A DNA stretch of 5,002 nucleotides from an uncultured Vogesella sp. (lineage in GTDB: Bacteria; Pseudomonadota; Gammaproteobacteria; Burkholderiales; Chromobacteriaceae): positions 1-5,002 of the forward strand of contig CAMLGD010000226.1 in assembly GCA_946479405.1 (NCBI GenBank), given 5' to 3'. The notes under the pieces are model-generated. The model ran no database searches and had not been told where the DNA came from. It saw only the letters and a list, made by a program, of their open reading frames with translations. Position 1 is the first letter of the stretch. Each line of letters starts with the position of its first letter. This document shows, piece after piece, positions 1 to 5,002 of the stretch. A program made the translations under genes and the position numbers.

Positions 1-53
1 CCGGCTCCTTGACAGGGAGCCTTCCCGTTTCGGGGCAGCACAACACTGATCGT

Positions 54-59
54 AAGGAG
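54..59 (+). promoter_or_regulatory. Ribosome binding site of the symporter gene
   Basis: AAGGAG lies 5 bases before the ATG at 65. It is a near-consensus Shine-Dalgarno sequence and fixes the start codon. No convincing promoter can be seen in the 64 bases upstream, so the promoter is probably outside the window. Confidence 0.85.
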
Positions 60-64
60 TAAAC

Positions 65-1555
65 ATGCAGGAACTGGTTGATTTTCTGAATGGCTGGATC
101 TGGAGCAAAGGGCTGATTTTCCTTTGCCTGGGCGTCGGCCTGTTCTTCTCGCTGCGCACCCGCTTTGCGCAGGTACGCCATTTTGGCGAAATGATCCGCC
201 TGATGTTCGATGGCAAGTCCAGTGACAGCGGCGTGTCGTCGTTCCAGGCGCTGGCCATGACGCTGGCCGGGCGCGTGGGTACCGGCAACATCGCCGGTGT
301 AGCCACCGCTATCACCTTTGGCGGCCCGGGCGCCGTGTTCTGGATGTGGATGGTTGCCTTCCTTGGCGCCAGCTCGGCTTACGTGGAATCCACCCTCGGC
401 CAGATCTACAAGGAAAAGATCAACGGCGAATACCGCGGTGGTCCGGCCTTCTACATCGAGAAGGGGCTGGGCATGAAGCGCTATGCGCTGTTCTTTGCCG
501 TCGCCACCATCTTTGCCTGCGGCCTGCTGCTGCCGGGCACGCAGTCCAACTCCATTGCCGCCGGTCTGCAGAACGCGCTGGGCATCGACCCGAACGTGAC
601 TGCCGCGGTGCTGGCACTGGTGCTGGGCTTCATCATCTTTGGCGGCGTGAAGCGCATTGCTTCCTTTGCCGAGATCGTGGTGCCGTTCATGGCGCTGGGT
701 TACATCCTGGTGGCCTGCGTGGTGGTGGCGCTGAACATTCATGAGCTGCCGCACGTGCTGGCGCTGATCTTCAACAGCGCGTTTGGTTTTGATGCCGGTT
801 TTGGCGCCATCCTGGGCATGGCGATCCAGTGGGGCGTGAAGCGTGGCGTGTACTCCAACGAGGCCGGCCAAGGCACTGGCCCGCACGCTTCGTCCGCCGC
901 CGCCGTGTCGCACCCGGCCAAGCAGGGTCTGGTGCAGGCGTTCTCGGTGTACGTTGACACCCTGTTCGTGTGCTCGGCTACGGCCTTCATGCTGCTGATT
1001 ACCGGCCAGTACAATGTGCAGGGTGCCGATGGCAAGGCGCTGTACAGCGGTATTGCCGGTGTGGCTGCCGGTCCGGGCTACACCCAGACCGCGATGGAAA
1101 ACATCATGCCGGGTTTCGGTTCCATCTTCGTGGCGGTGGCGCTGTTCTTCTTCGCCTTTACCACTATCGTGGCGTACTACTACATTGCCGAAACCAACAT
1201 TGCCTACATCAATCGCAAGATCAACCGTCCGTGGCTGACGCTGGTGCTGAAGCTGGCGCTGATGGTGTCCACCGTGTACGGCACGGTGAAGACTGCCGAT
1301 CTGGCCTGGGGCTTGGGCGACATCGGCGTGGGCCTGATGGCATGGCTGAACATCACCGCCATCCTGCTGTTGCAGAAGCCGGCCTTTATTGCGCTGCGCG
1401 ACTACGAAGCACAGAAGGCTCAGGGGCTGGACCCGGTGTTTCACCCGGAAAAGCTCGGCATCAAGAATGCCGATTACTGGACTGGTCACCAGTCGGAAGA
1501 CAATCTGGAAGAAGAGCGCAAGCACGGCGGCCAGCCGGTGTACGACAAGGTGTGA
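65..1555 (+). CDS. Sodium:alanine/glycine symporter, AGCS family
   Basis: A 496-residue inner-membrane transporter of the alanine/glycine:cation symporter family (AlsT/DagA/YaaJ-like), which imports alanine or glycine using the sodium gradient. The length is normal for the family. Hydrophobic segments are visible at roughly residues 14-30, 85-105, 141-160, 177-197, 203-224, 230-256, 292-314, 352-376, 390-408 and 415-437, so about ten or eleven spans. Two family motifs can be read: GTGNIAGVA at 72-80, in the unwound first part of the LeuT-type fold, and GVKRGVYSNEAGQGTGPHA at 257-275, which is the family's most conserved stretch. The last 50 or so residues are charged and probably cytoplasmic. 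The ATG is supported by AAGGAG five bases upstream. A terminator follows 30 bases after the stop, so the gene is probably monocistronic or the last of its operon. The family call is firm; alanine versus glycine preference and the exact cation cannot be read from the sequence. Confidence 0.95.
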   Translation: MQELVDFLNGWIWSKGLIFLCLGVGLFFSLRTRFAQVRHFGEMIRLMFDGKSSDSGVSSFQALAMTLAGRVGTGNIAGVATAITFGGPGAVFWMWMVAFLGASSAYVESTLGQIYKEKINGEYRGGPAFYIEKGLGMKRYALFFAVATIFACGLLLPGTQSNSIAAGLQNALGIDPNVTAAVLALVLGFIIFGGVKRIASFAEIVVPFMALGYILVACVVVALNIHELPHVLALIFNSAFGFDAGFGAILGMAIQWGVKRGVYSNEAGQGTGPHASSAAAVSHPAKQGLVQAFSVYVDTLFVCSATAFMLLITGQYNVQGADGKALYSGIAGVAAGPGYTQTAMENIMPGFGSIFVAVALFFFAFTTIVAYYYIAETNIAYINRKINRPWLTLVLKLALMVSTVYGTVKTADLAWGLGDIGVGLMAWLNITAILLLQKPAFIALRDYEAQKAQGLDPVFHPEKLGIKNADYWTGHQSEDNLEEERKHGGQPVYDKV

Positions 1556-1585
1556 TAGCCTTGCCGCGATCCGCGTAACCATTTG

Positions 1586-1610
1586 ACGCCGGGGTTTCCC
1601 GGCGTTTTTT
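1586..1610 (+). terminator. Rho-independent terminator after the symporter gene
   Basis: A perfect 8-bp stem, ACGCCGGG (1586-1593) with CCCGGCGT (1598-1605), closes a four-base loop GTTT. It runs into six T residues (1605-1610). It is a textbook intrinsic terminator, placed 30 bases past the symporter stop and only 17 bases before the next start codon. Confidence 0.9.
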
Positions 1611-1627
1611 CATTTCGGGGCCACTCC

Positions 1628-1822
1628 ATGGATTTACTGCATTCCACCTGGTTCTGGGTGCTGATGATCATCGGTCCCATCGTCACCGTTGTCGGCACGC
1701 TGGCCCGCTTGTCCAAAAAGCAGGGGCCGATCAAGTTGCCTCCGGGCGTGATCCCCGGCACCTACGCCACCGACAAGCAGGATGACGACGAAGACGACGA
1801 CTGGCCGGCGCGCAAGCCGTAA
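1628..1822 (+). CDS. Small single-span membrane protein with acidic tail, unknown function
   Basis: A 64-residue protein starting at ATG 1628. Residues 7-26 (TWFWVLMIIGPIVTVVGTLA) form one hydrophobic segment. A basic patch (RLSKK, 27-31) follows, then a Pro/Gly-rich linker (KLPPGVIPGTY, 36-46), then the acidic run DDDEDDDW (52-59). The positive-inside rule suggests the C-terminal tail faces the cytoplasm. I do not recognise the family with confidence. A short N-terminal anchor followed by a KLP stretch and a poly-Asp tail recalls other uncharacterised small proteobacterial membrane proteins, but that is only an impression. The ribosome binding site is weak (CGGGG, 1616-1620). An in-frame TTG at 1583 would lengthen the protein, but that start lies within the terminator region and adds residues encoded by the hairpin, so I prefer the ATG. 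The role of the acidic tail is not evident; metal or protein binding is possible. Confidence 0.65.
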   Translation: MDLLHSTWFWVLMIIGPIVTVVGTLARLSKKQGPIKLPPGVIPGTYATDKQDDDEDDDWPARKP

Positions 1823-2951
<1,129 letters not shown>

Positions 2952-2967
2952 GCGCCACCCCGGCAAT

Positions 2968-3009
2968 ACATGCGGCCAACCCTGTAGCGGGGTTGGCCGC
3001 ATGTTTTTT
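2968..3009 (+). terminator. Strong rho-independent terminator of hemB
   Basis: A perfect 15-bp inverted repeat (2968-2982 with 2990-3004) encloses the seven-base loop TGTAGCG. The arms read ACATGCGGCCAACCC and GGGTTGGCCGCATGT, and six T residues follow (3004-3009). Both arms contain the 10-base core GCGGCCAACC that recurs at 1841 and 4020, so this terminator is an inverted pair of the intergenic repeat. Confidence 0.95.
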
Positions 3010-3019
3010 GGCGCGGCCA

Positions 3020-3125
3020 TTACGTGCGGTTACCTGGGCGGGTCGGGCGGCGCCGATTCGGCCCGCCATGTAACGCCGGGTAACGGTAGCGCGCGGCGGC
3101 CAACATGCGGTAACAGCTGCCTTAC
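3020..3125 (+). promoter_or_regulatory. Array of helically phased TTAC half-sites, putative response-regulator operator
   Basis: Three pairs of TTAC/GTAA half-sites precede the acid-shock-like genes. Pair 1 is TTAC-N6-TTAC (3020-3033). Pair 2 is the same pattern on the other strand, GTAA-N6-GTAA (3070-3083). Pair 3 is GTAA-N8-TTAC, inverted (3110-3125). Five-base half-site centres fall at 3021, 3031, 3072, 3082, 3112 and 3123, so intervals are close to multiples of the DNA helical turn. Direct repeats 10-11 bp apart are typical of OmpR-family regulators. As I recall it, the Escherichia coli RstA box that controls asr is TACATNTNGTTACA; pair 1 and the reverse strand of pair 2 each match 9 of its 12 fixed bases. 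An imperfect palindrome (3046-3067) sits between pairs 1 and 2. The pattern is seen; the regulator is inferred. Confidence 0.5.
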
Positions 3126-3147
3126 ATACCTTGGTCGGGTGGCGGCA

Positions 3148-3153
3148 TAGGAT
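3148..3153 (+). promoter_or_regulatory. Candidate -10 element of the acid-shock-like cluster
   Basis: TAGGAT matches TATAAT at four of six positions and would start transcription near 3160, leaving a leader of about 60 bases. No good -35 lies at the right distance, which fits an activator-dependent promoter: the proximal half-site pair would sit near -38 and -48. The match is weak alone and is judged by context. Confidence 0.35.
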
Positions 3154-3206
3154 GACGTCAAGGGCAAGTCGCATGGGTGACACCCGGACTTCACATCTCA
3201 TATCAC

Positions 3207-3211
3207 AGGAG
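3207..3211 (+). promoter_or_regulatory. Ribosome binding site of the first acid-shock-like gene
   Basis: AGGAG lies 8 bases before ATG 3220. It decides for this ATG over an in-frame GTG at 3211, whose first base is part of the AGGAG. The second paralogue has the same CAGGAGT sequence at the same distance (3501-3507). Confidence 0.85.
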
Positions 3212-3219
3212 TGAGCATC

Positions 3220-3441
3220 ATGAAAAAACTGACCGCACTGACCGTCGCTGCCGTACTGGGTCTGACTTCCATGGCAGGTTTTGCGGCCGATGCCGCCAAG
3301 CCGGCCGCTGCAGCAGCCAAGCCGGCCGTGGTACAGAAGGCTCCGGCCAAGAAAGCCATGCACAAGAAAGTGCTGCACAAGAAGCATGCCGCCAAGCATC
3401 ACAAGGTTGCCATGAAGAAAGCCGCTTCCGCCGCCAAGTAA
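3220..3441 (+). CDS. Asr-like small periplasmic Lys/Ala/His-rich protein, copy 1
   Basis: A 73-residue precursor. Residues 1-22 form a signal peptide: MKK, then a hydrophobic core (LTALTVAAVLGLTSMA), then GFA with likely cleavage after Ala22. The mature 51 residues contain 14 Lys, 5 His, one Asp and no Arg, Cys, Trp or Tyr, arranged as AKPA-type repeats (25-36) followed by KKAMHKKVLHKKHAAKHHK (44-62). This composition and the exported Lys/His/Ala/Pro layout resemble the enterobacterial acid-shock protein Asr, a disordered periplasmic protein induced by low pH; the protein is probably unfolded and may buffer or protect the periplasm. Orthology is not proven, since low-complexity similarity can mislead. 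AGGAG lies 8 bases upstream. A near-identical copy follows 295 bases on, and the upstream array suggests control by a two-component regulator. A cytoplasmic histone H1-like role is less likely given the signal peptide. Confidence 0.85.
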   Translation: MKKLTALTVAAVLGLTSMAGFAADAAKPAAAAAKPAVVQKAPAKKAMHKKVLHKKHAAKHHKVAMKKAASAAK

Positions 3442-3459
3442 GCCGGACGCCTTTTGTCA

Positions 3460-3482
3460 CCGGGCCATGCCATGTGGCCCGG
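3460..3482 (+). other. GC-rich intercistronic hairpin between the two Asr-like genes
   Basis: CCGGGCCA (3460-3467) pairs perfectly with TGGCCCGG (3475-3482) around the seven-base loop TGCCATG. No T run follows, so it is not a standard terminator. It may stabilise or process the upstream message, or act as a partial terminator that lowers expression of downstream genes. Confidence 0.55.
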
Positions 3483-3514
3483 GCTGTTGATTCGAATTCT
3501 CAGGAGTTGCCATC

Positions 3515-3736
3515 ATGAAAAAACTGACCGCACTGACCGTTGCCGCCGTAATGGGCCTGACCTCCATGGCCGGCTTTGCTGCCGATGCCGCCAAACCGGC
3601 TGCTGCTGCCGCCAAGCCTGCCGTGGTGCAGAAGGCGCCGGCCAAGAAAGCCATGCACAAGAAAGTGTTGCACAAGAAGCATGCTGCCAAGCACCACAAG
3701 GCTGGCATGAAAAAAGCGGCTTCCGCCGCCAAGTAA
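3515..3736 (+). CDS. Asr-like small periplasmic Lys/Ala/His-rich protein, copy 2
   Basis: A 73-residue precursor identical to copy 1 except at three positions: Leu13Met in the signal peptide, and Val63Ala and Ala64Gly near the C terminus. The signal peptide, likely cleavage after Ala22, and the Lys/His-rich mature region are otherwise the same. At DNA level the two genes differ at 22 of 222 bases, with 19 synonymous changes and 3 missense. This points to an older duplication held by selection on the protein rather than a recent copy. AGGAG at 3502-3506 lies 8 bases before the ATG, in the same CAGGAGT context as copy 1, so the duplicated unit includes the ribosome binding site. No clear promoter lies in the 73-base gap, so it is probably co-transcribed with copy 1 through the intervening hairpin. 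The function is inferred to match copy 1: periplasmic acid or stress protection. Confidence 0.85.
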   Translation: MKKLTALTVAAVMGLTSMAGFAADAAKPAAAAAKPAVVQKAPAKKAMHKKVLHKKHAAKHHKAGMKKAASAAK

Positions 3737-3746
3737 GCGCTAGACG

Positions 3747-3965
3747 ATGAACAGGCTGATCCTCACCGCGGTGGCAGCCCTGTGCGGGCTGTCTGCCGCC
3801 GGGGGTTTTGCCAGCGAGCCGCCAGCGGTGAACATTGTGGTGGCGACCACGCTGCAACGGCCGCTGGCAGCCAAGCCTGTGCATCACAAGCACCCGCACA
3901 AGCACATCGTGCATGCGCACAAGGTGCCCAGGCCGTCGTCGCCCATACTACCTGCCGTGCAGTAG
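3747..3965 (+). CDS. Small exported His-rich protein, diverged relative of the Asr-like pair
   Basis: A 72-residue precursor whose first 24 residues align without gaps to the two preceding proteins. It shares a short basic start (MNR), a hydrophobic core (LILTAVAALCGLSAAG) and GFA at 20-22 with likely cleavage after Ala22. The mature part differs: a mixed segment (23-42) leads to HHKHPHKHIVHAHK (46-59), with seven His and three Lys, then a Pro/Ser tail. Like the others it is small, exported and rich in His and Lys, but it lacks the Ala/Lys repeats. His clustering suggests metal binding or pH sensing; this is inference. It starts 10 bases after the stop of copy 2 and has no evident Shine-Dalgarno sequence, so translation may depend on coupling to that gene. 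Cys13 lies inside the signal core without a proper lipobox, so a lipoprotein is unlikely. A terminator follows 4 bases after the stop, closing the three-gene unit. Confidence 0.7.
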   Translation: MNRLILTAVAALCGLSAAGGFASEPPAVNIVVATTLQRPLAAKPVHHKHPHKHIVHAHKVPRPSSPILPAVQ

Positions 3966-3969
3966 CGCC

Positions 3970-3992
3970 AACCCCCGCCATGCGGGGGTTTT
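3970..3992 (+). terminator. Terminator of the acid-shock-like cluster
   Basis: AACCCCCGC (3970-3978) pairs perfectly with GCGGGGGTT (3982-3990) around a three-base CAT loop. The T run is short, TTTT at 3989-3992, and overlaps the stem end. It begins 4 bases after the stop of the third small gene. The reverse strand has no T run after the stem, so it is unlikely to serve the opposite-strand gene. Confidence 0.8.
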
Positions 3993-4016
3993 GCATTTGT
4001 GGGGGCGCCGGCCTGC

Positions 4017-4032
4017 CATGCGGCCAACCTTG
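4017..4032 (+). repeat. Copy 3 of the intergenic repeat, CATGCGGCCAACCTTG
   Basis: The 14 bases TGCGGCCAACCTTG (4019-4032) are identical to 1840-1853. CATGCGGCCAACC (4017-4029) is also identical to 2969-2981 in the hemB terminator. It lies just past the end of the opposite-strand gene, whose stop is at 4036-4038, and 52 bases after the last acid-shock-like gene. No close inverted partner is present here. Confidence 0.6.
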
Positions 4033-4035
4033 TGT

Positions 4036-4254
4036 TCAGCGCGGTGTTTTCGGGGCAAAGGTCTGGCAGTCGCGGCCGGTGGCCGCGCGCACTTCCTGCA
4101 GCGGCAGGCGCTTGCTCTTGAAGTCCATGGCGCGACAGCCATAGGGAAAGCGCACATCGTGGCTGATGTAGTAGTGGCGGCAGAAGCGGCAGTGCAGGGG
4201 CGGCGGGCTGGTTTTCACGATCGGGCGGACGGTAGCGATGGCGTATTGTCGCAT
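4036..4254 (-). CDS. Short four-cysteine protein, unknown function
   Basis: A 72-residue protein read leftward from ATG 4254. Its core is HCRFCRHYYISHDVRFPYGCRAM (residues 21-43), then FKSKRLP, then ATGRDCQTF. The four cysteines (CxxC, PYGC, DCQ) are arranged as in a small zinc-binding module. The pattern of CxxC, YYI, PYGCRA, FKSK and a final Cys resembles a widespread family of uncharacterised short proteobacterial proteins, but I cannot name it. The codons from about residue 13 onward strongly favour G or C at the third position, which supports real coding. A GTG at 4218 (60 residues) is an alternative start and is plausible, because the codons before it are less typical; neither start has a clear Shine-Dalgarno sequence. 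The frame stays open to 4818, but that part only mirrors kbl. The gene converges with the acid-shock-like cluster and diverges from kbl. Confidence 0.55.
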   Translation of the reverse strand: MRQYAIATVRPIVKTSPPPLHCRFCRHYYISHDVRFPYGCRAMDFKSKRLPLQEVRAATGRDCQTFAPKTPR

Positions 4255-4319
4255 GCCGTAGCGGCTATGCTGTAAGACAACGGTAACACCGGCAGGCGCA
4301 AAATCGTCGGCAACTGTAT

Positions 4320-4349
4320 CTGAACGAGCAAAATGCCGGGGTCTACAAT
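4320..4349 (+). promoter_or_regulatory. Candidate sigma-70 promoter of kbl
   Basis: TACAAT at 4344-4349 matches the -10 consensus at five of six positions. CTGAAC at 4320-4325, 18 bases upstream, is a poor -35 with three of six matches. Transcription would start near 4356, giving a leader of about 55 bases. The -10 is convincing; the -35 is not. Confidence 0.4.
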
Positions 4350-4398
4350 GGTGACAGTATTGCCATGGCTGCCGCGATCCGGCGGCGGGCACCGACCC

Positions 4399-4404
4399 AA
4401 GGAA
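4399..4404 (+). promoter_or_regulatory. Ribosome binding site of kbl
   Basis: AAGGAA lies 6 bases before ATG 4411 and supports that start. The protein begins at the expected place relative to known Kbl enzymes. Confidence 0.75.
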
Positions 4405-4410
4405 ACCAGG

Positions 4411-5002
4411 ATGAACCATACCTACCTTGCCCACCTGCAAGCCACGCTGGCGCAGATCCGCGCCGAAGGTTACGAGAAACCGGAGCGGGTGATTGCCTCG
4501 CCGCAGCGCGCCGACATCAATCTGGCCGGTGGCCAGCATGTGCTCAATTTCTGCGCCAACAACTACCTGGGCCTGGCCGACGATCAGCGCCTGATCGATG
4601 CCGCCAAGCAGGGCATGGACGACTACGGCTACGGTTGTGCCTCGGTGCGCTTCATCTGCGGCACCCAGCAGGTGCACAAGGACCTGGAGGCGGCCATTTC
4701 CGGCTTCCTCGGCACCGACGACACCATTCTGTATTCCAGCTGTTTCGACGCCAACGGCGGTGTGTTCGAAACCCTGCTGGGCGAGGAAGATGCGGTGATC
4801 TCCGACGAGCTCAACCACGCCTCCATCATCGACGGCGTACGCCTGTGCAAGGCCAAGCGCTTCCGTTACAAGAACAACGACATGGCCGATCTGGAGACCC
4901 AGCTCAAGGCGGCCGAGGCGGCCGGTGCGCGCTTCAAGCTGATCGTTACCGATGGCGTATTCTCCATGGACGGCATCATTGCCGACCTGAAAGCCATCTG
5001 CG
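4411..5002 (+). CDS. kbl: 2-amino-3-ketobutyrate CoA ligase (glycine C-acetyltransferase), 5' part
   Basis: The first 197 residues of a protein normally near 398, cut by the window end. Kbl is a cytoplasmic PLP enzyme that cleaves 2-amino-3-ketobutyrate with CoA to glycine and acetyl-CoA, the second step of threonine breakdown after threonine dehydrogenase. It belongs to the alpha-oxoamine synthase group. Seen here are [11 protein letters not shown] (46-56), [15 protein letters not shown] (72-86), the PLP-contact region [18 protein letters not shown] (107-124), [17 protein letters not shown] (134-150) with His136 expected to stack on the PLP ring, and TDGVFSMDG (180-188) with its PLP-contact aspartate. 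The PLP-binding lysine lies beyond the window. The similarity to Escherichia coli Kbl is high over the whole visible part. A tdh gene often follows kbl and could be expected next, but this cannot be seen. It is transcribed away from the opposite-strand gene, with a 156-base shared upstream region. Confidence 0.96.
   Translation, partial: MNHTYLAHLQATLAQIRAEGYEKPERVIASPQRADINLAGGQHVLNFCANNYLGLADDQRLIDAAKQGMDDYGYGCASVRFICGTQQVHKDLEAAISGFLGTDDTILYSSCFDANGGVFETLLGEEDAVISDELNHASIIDGVRLCKAKRFRYKNNDMADLETQLKAAEAAGARFKLIVTDGVFSMDGIIADLKAIC

Larger units (their letters stand above)
3204..3736 (+). repeat. Tandem gene duplication with a 295-base period
   Basis: The two units run from the ribosome binding site to the stop codon, about 3204-3441 and 3499-3736. 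Their coding parts are about 90% identical (200 of 222 bases). The intergenic hairpin region at 3442-3498 is not duplicated within the window. Confidence 0.85.

Noticed and set aside
3..37. Hairpin GGCTCC/GGAGCC (3-8 with 16-21) and TTGACA (9-14) at the window start
   Set aside because: The stem is only 6 bp and no T run follows, so a terminator is unsupported. TTGACA has no -10 at the right distance (GGGGCA lies there), so a promoter is unsupported too.
970..1578. A 202-codon plus-strand frame inside the symporter gene
   Set aside because: It overlaps the recognised symporter in another frame and its Arg/Cys/His-rich translation has no family features.
3153..3185. Palindromes TGACGTCA (3153-3160) and GGGTGACACCC (3175-3185) as operators
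   Set aside because: Both are short and single; they may be chance in this leader and no known regulator site is matched convincingly.
3220..3736. Histone H1-like DNA-binding proteins suggested by the Lys/Ala/Pro repeats
   Set aside because: Both proteins begin with a clear signal peptide and a GFA cleavage site, so they should be exported; the composition fits Asr-like periplasmic proteins better.
4255..4818. Upstream extension of the minus-strand frame to 260 codons
   Set aside because: The part beyond about 4254 lies opposite kbl and its promoter and shows no protein-like features; only the last 60-72 codons look like a real gene.

Overview
The window looks like chromosomal DNA from a GC-rich betaproteobacterium. 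The closest fit is Neisseriales, in the Chromobacterium/Vogesella/Aquitalea group. This is inferred from the HemB and Kbl protein sequences, the strong G/C preference at third codon positions and the gene content; no database search was possible. There is no sign of phage, transposon, CRISPR, tRNA or rRNA.

Layout. (1) 65-1555 (+): a complete AGCS-family sodium:alanine/glycine symporter with a strong ribosome binding site, closed by a clear terminator. (2) 1628-1822 (+): a 64-residue single-span membrane protein with a very acidic tail; I cannot assign it a function. (3) 1953-2951 (+): hemB, porphobilinogen synthase, of the aspartate-rich non-zinc type, closed by a terminator with a 15-bp stem. 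(4) 2952-3219: a regulatory region with no gene. It holds TTAC half-sites in pairs spaced by about one helical turn, reminiscent of an OmpR-family (RstA-like) operator, ahead of (5) 3220-3965 (+): three consecutive small exported proteins. The first two are near-identical Lys/Ala/His-rich proteins resembling the acid-shock protein Asr, and the third is a diverged His-rich relative. The cluster ends at a hairpin terminator. (6) 4036-4254 (-): a short four-cysteine protein on the opposite strand. (7) 4411 to the window end (+): the first 197 residues of kbl, 2-amino-3-ketobutyrate CoA ligase, with a plausible promoter.

How the parts relate. The symporter (alanine/glycine import), HemB (tetrapyrrole synthesis) and Kbl (threonine to glycine) are ordinary housekeeping or amino-acid genes. 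Each appears to be a separate transcription unit, and I infer no joint pathway. The distinctive part is the acid-shock-like cassette with its upstream operator-like array. A second unusual thread is a 14-base sequence, TGCGGCCAACC(T/C)TG. It lies just past gene ends at three places and at one of them forms the left arm of the hemB terminator, which recalls how DNA-uptake sequences double as terminators in Neisseria.
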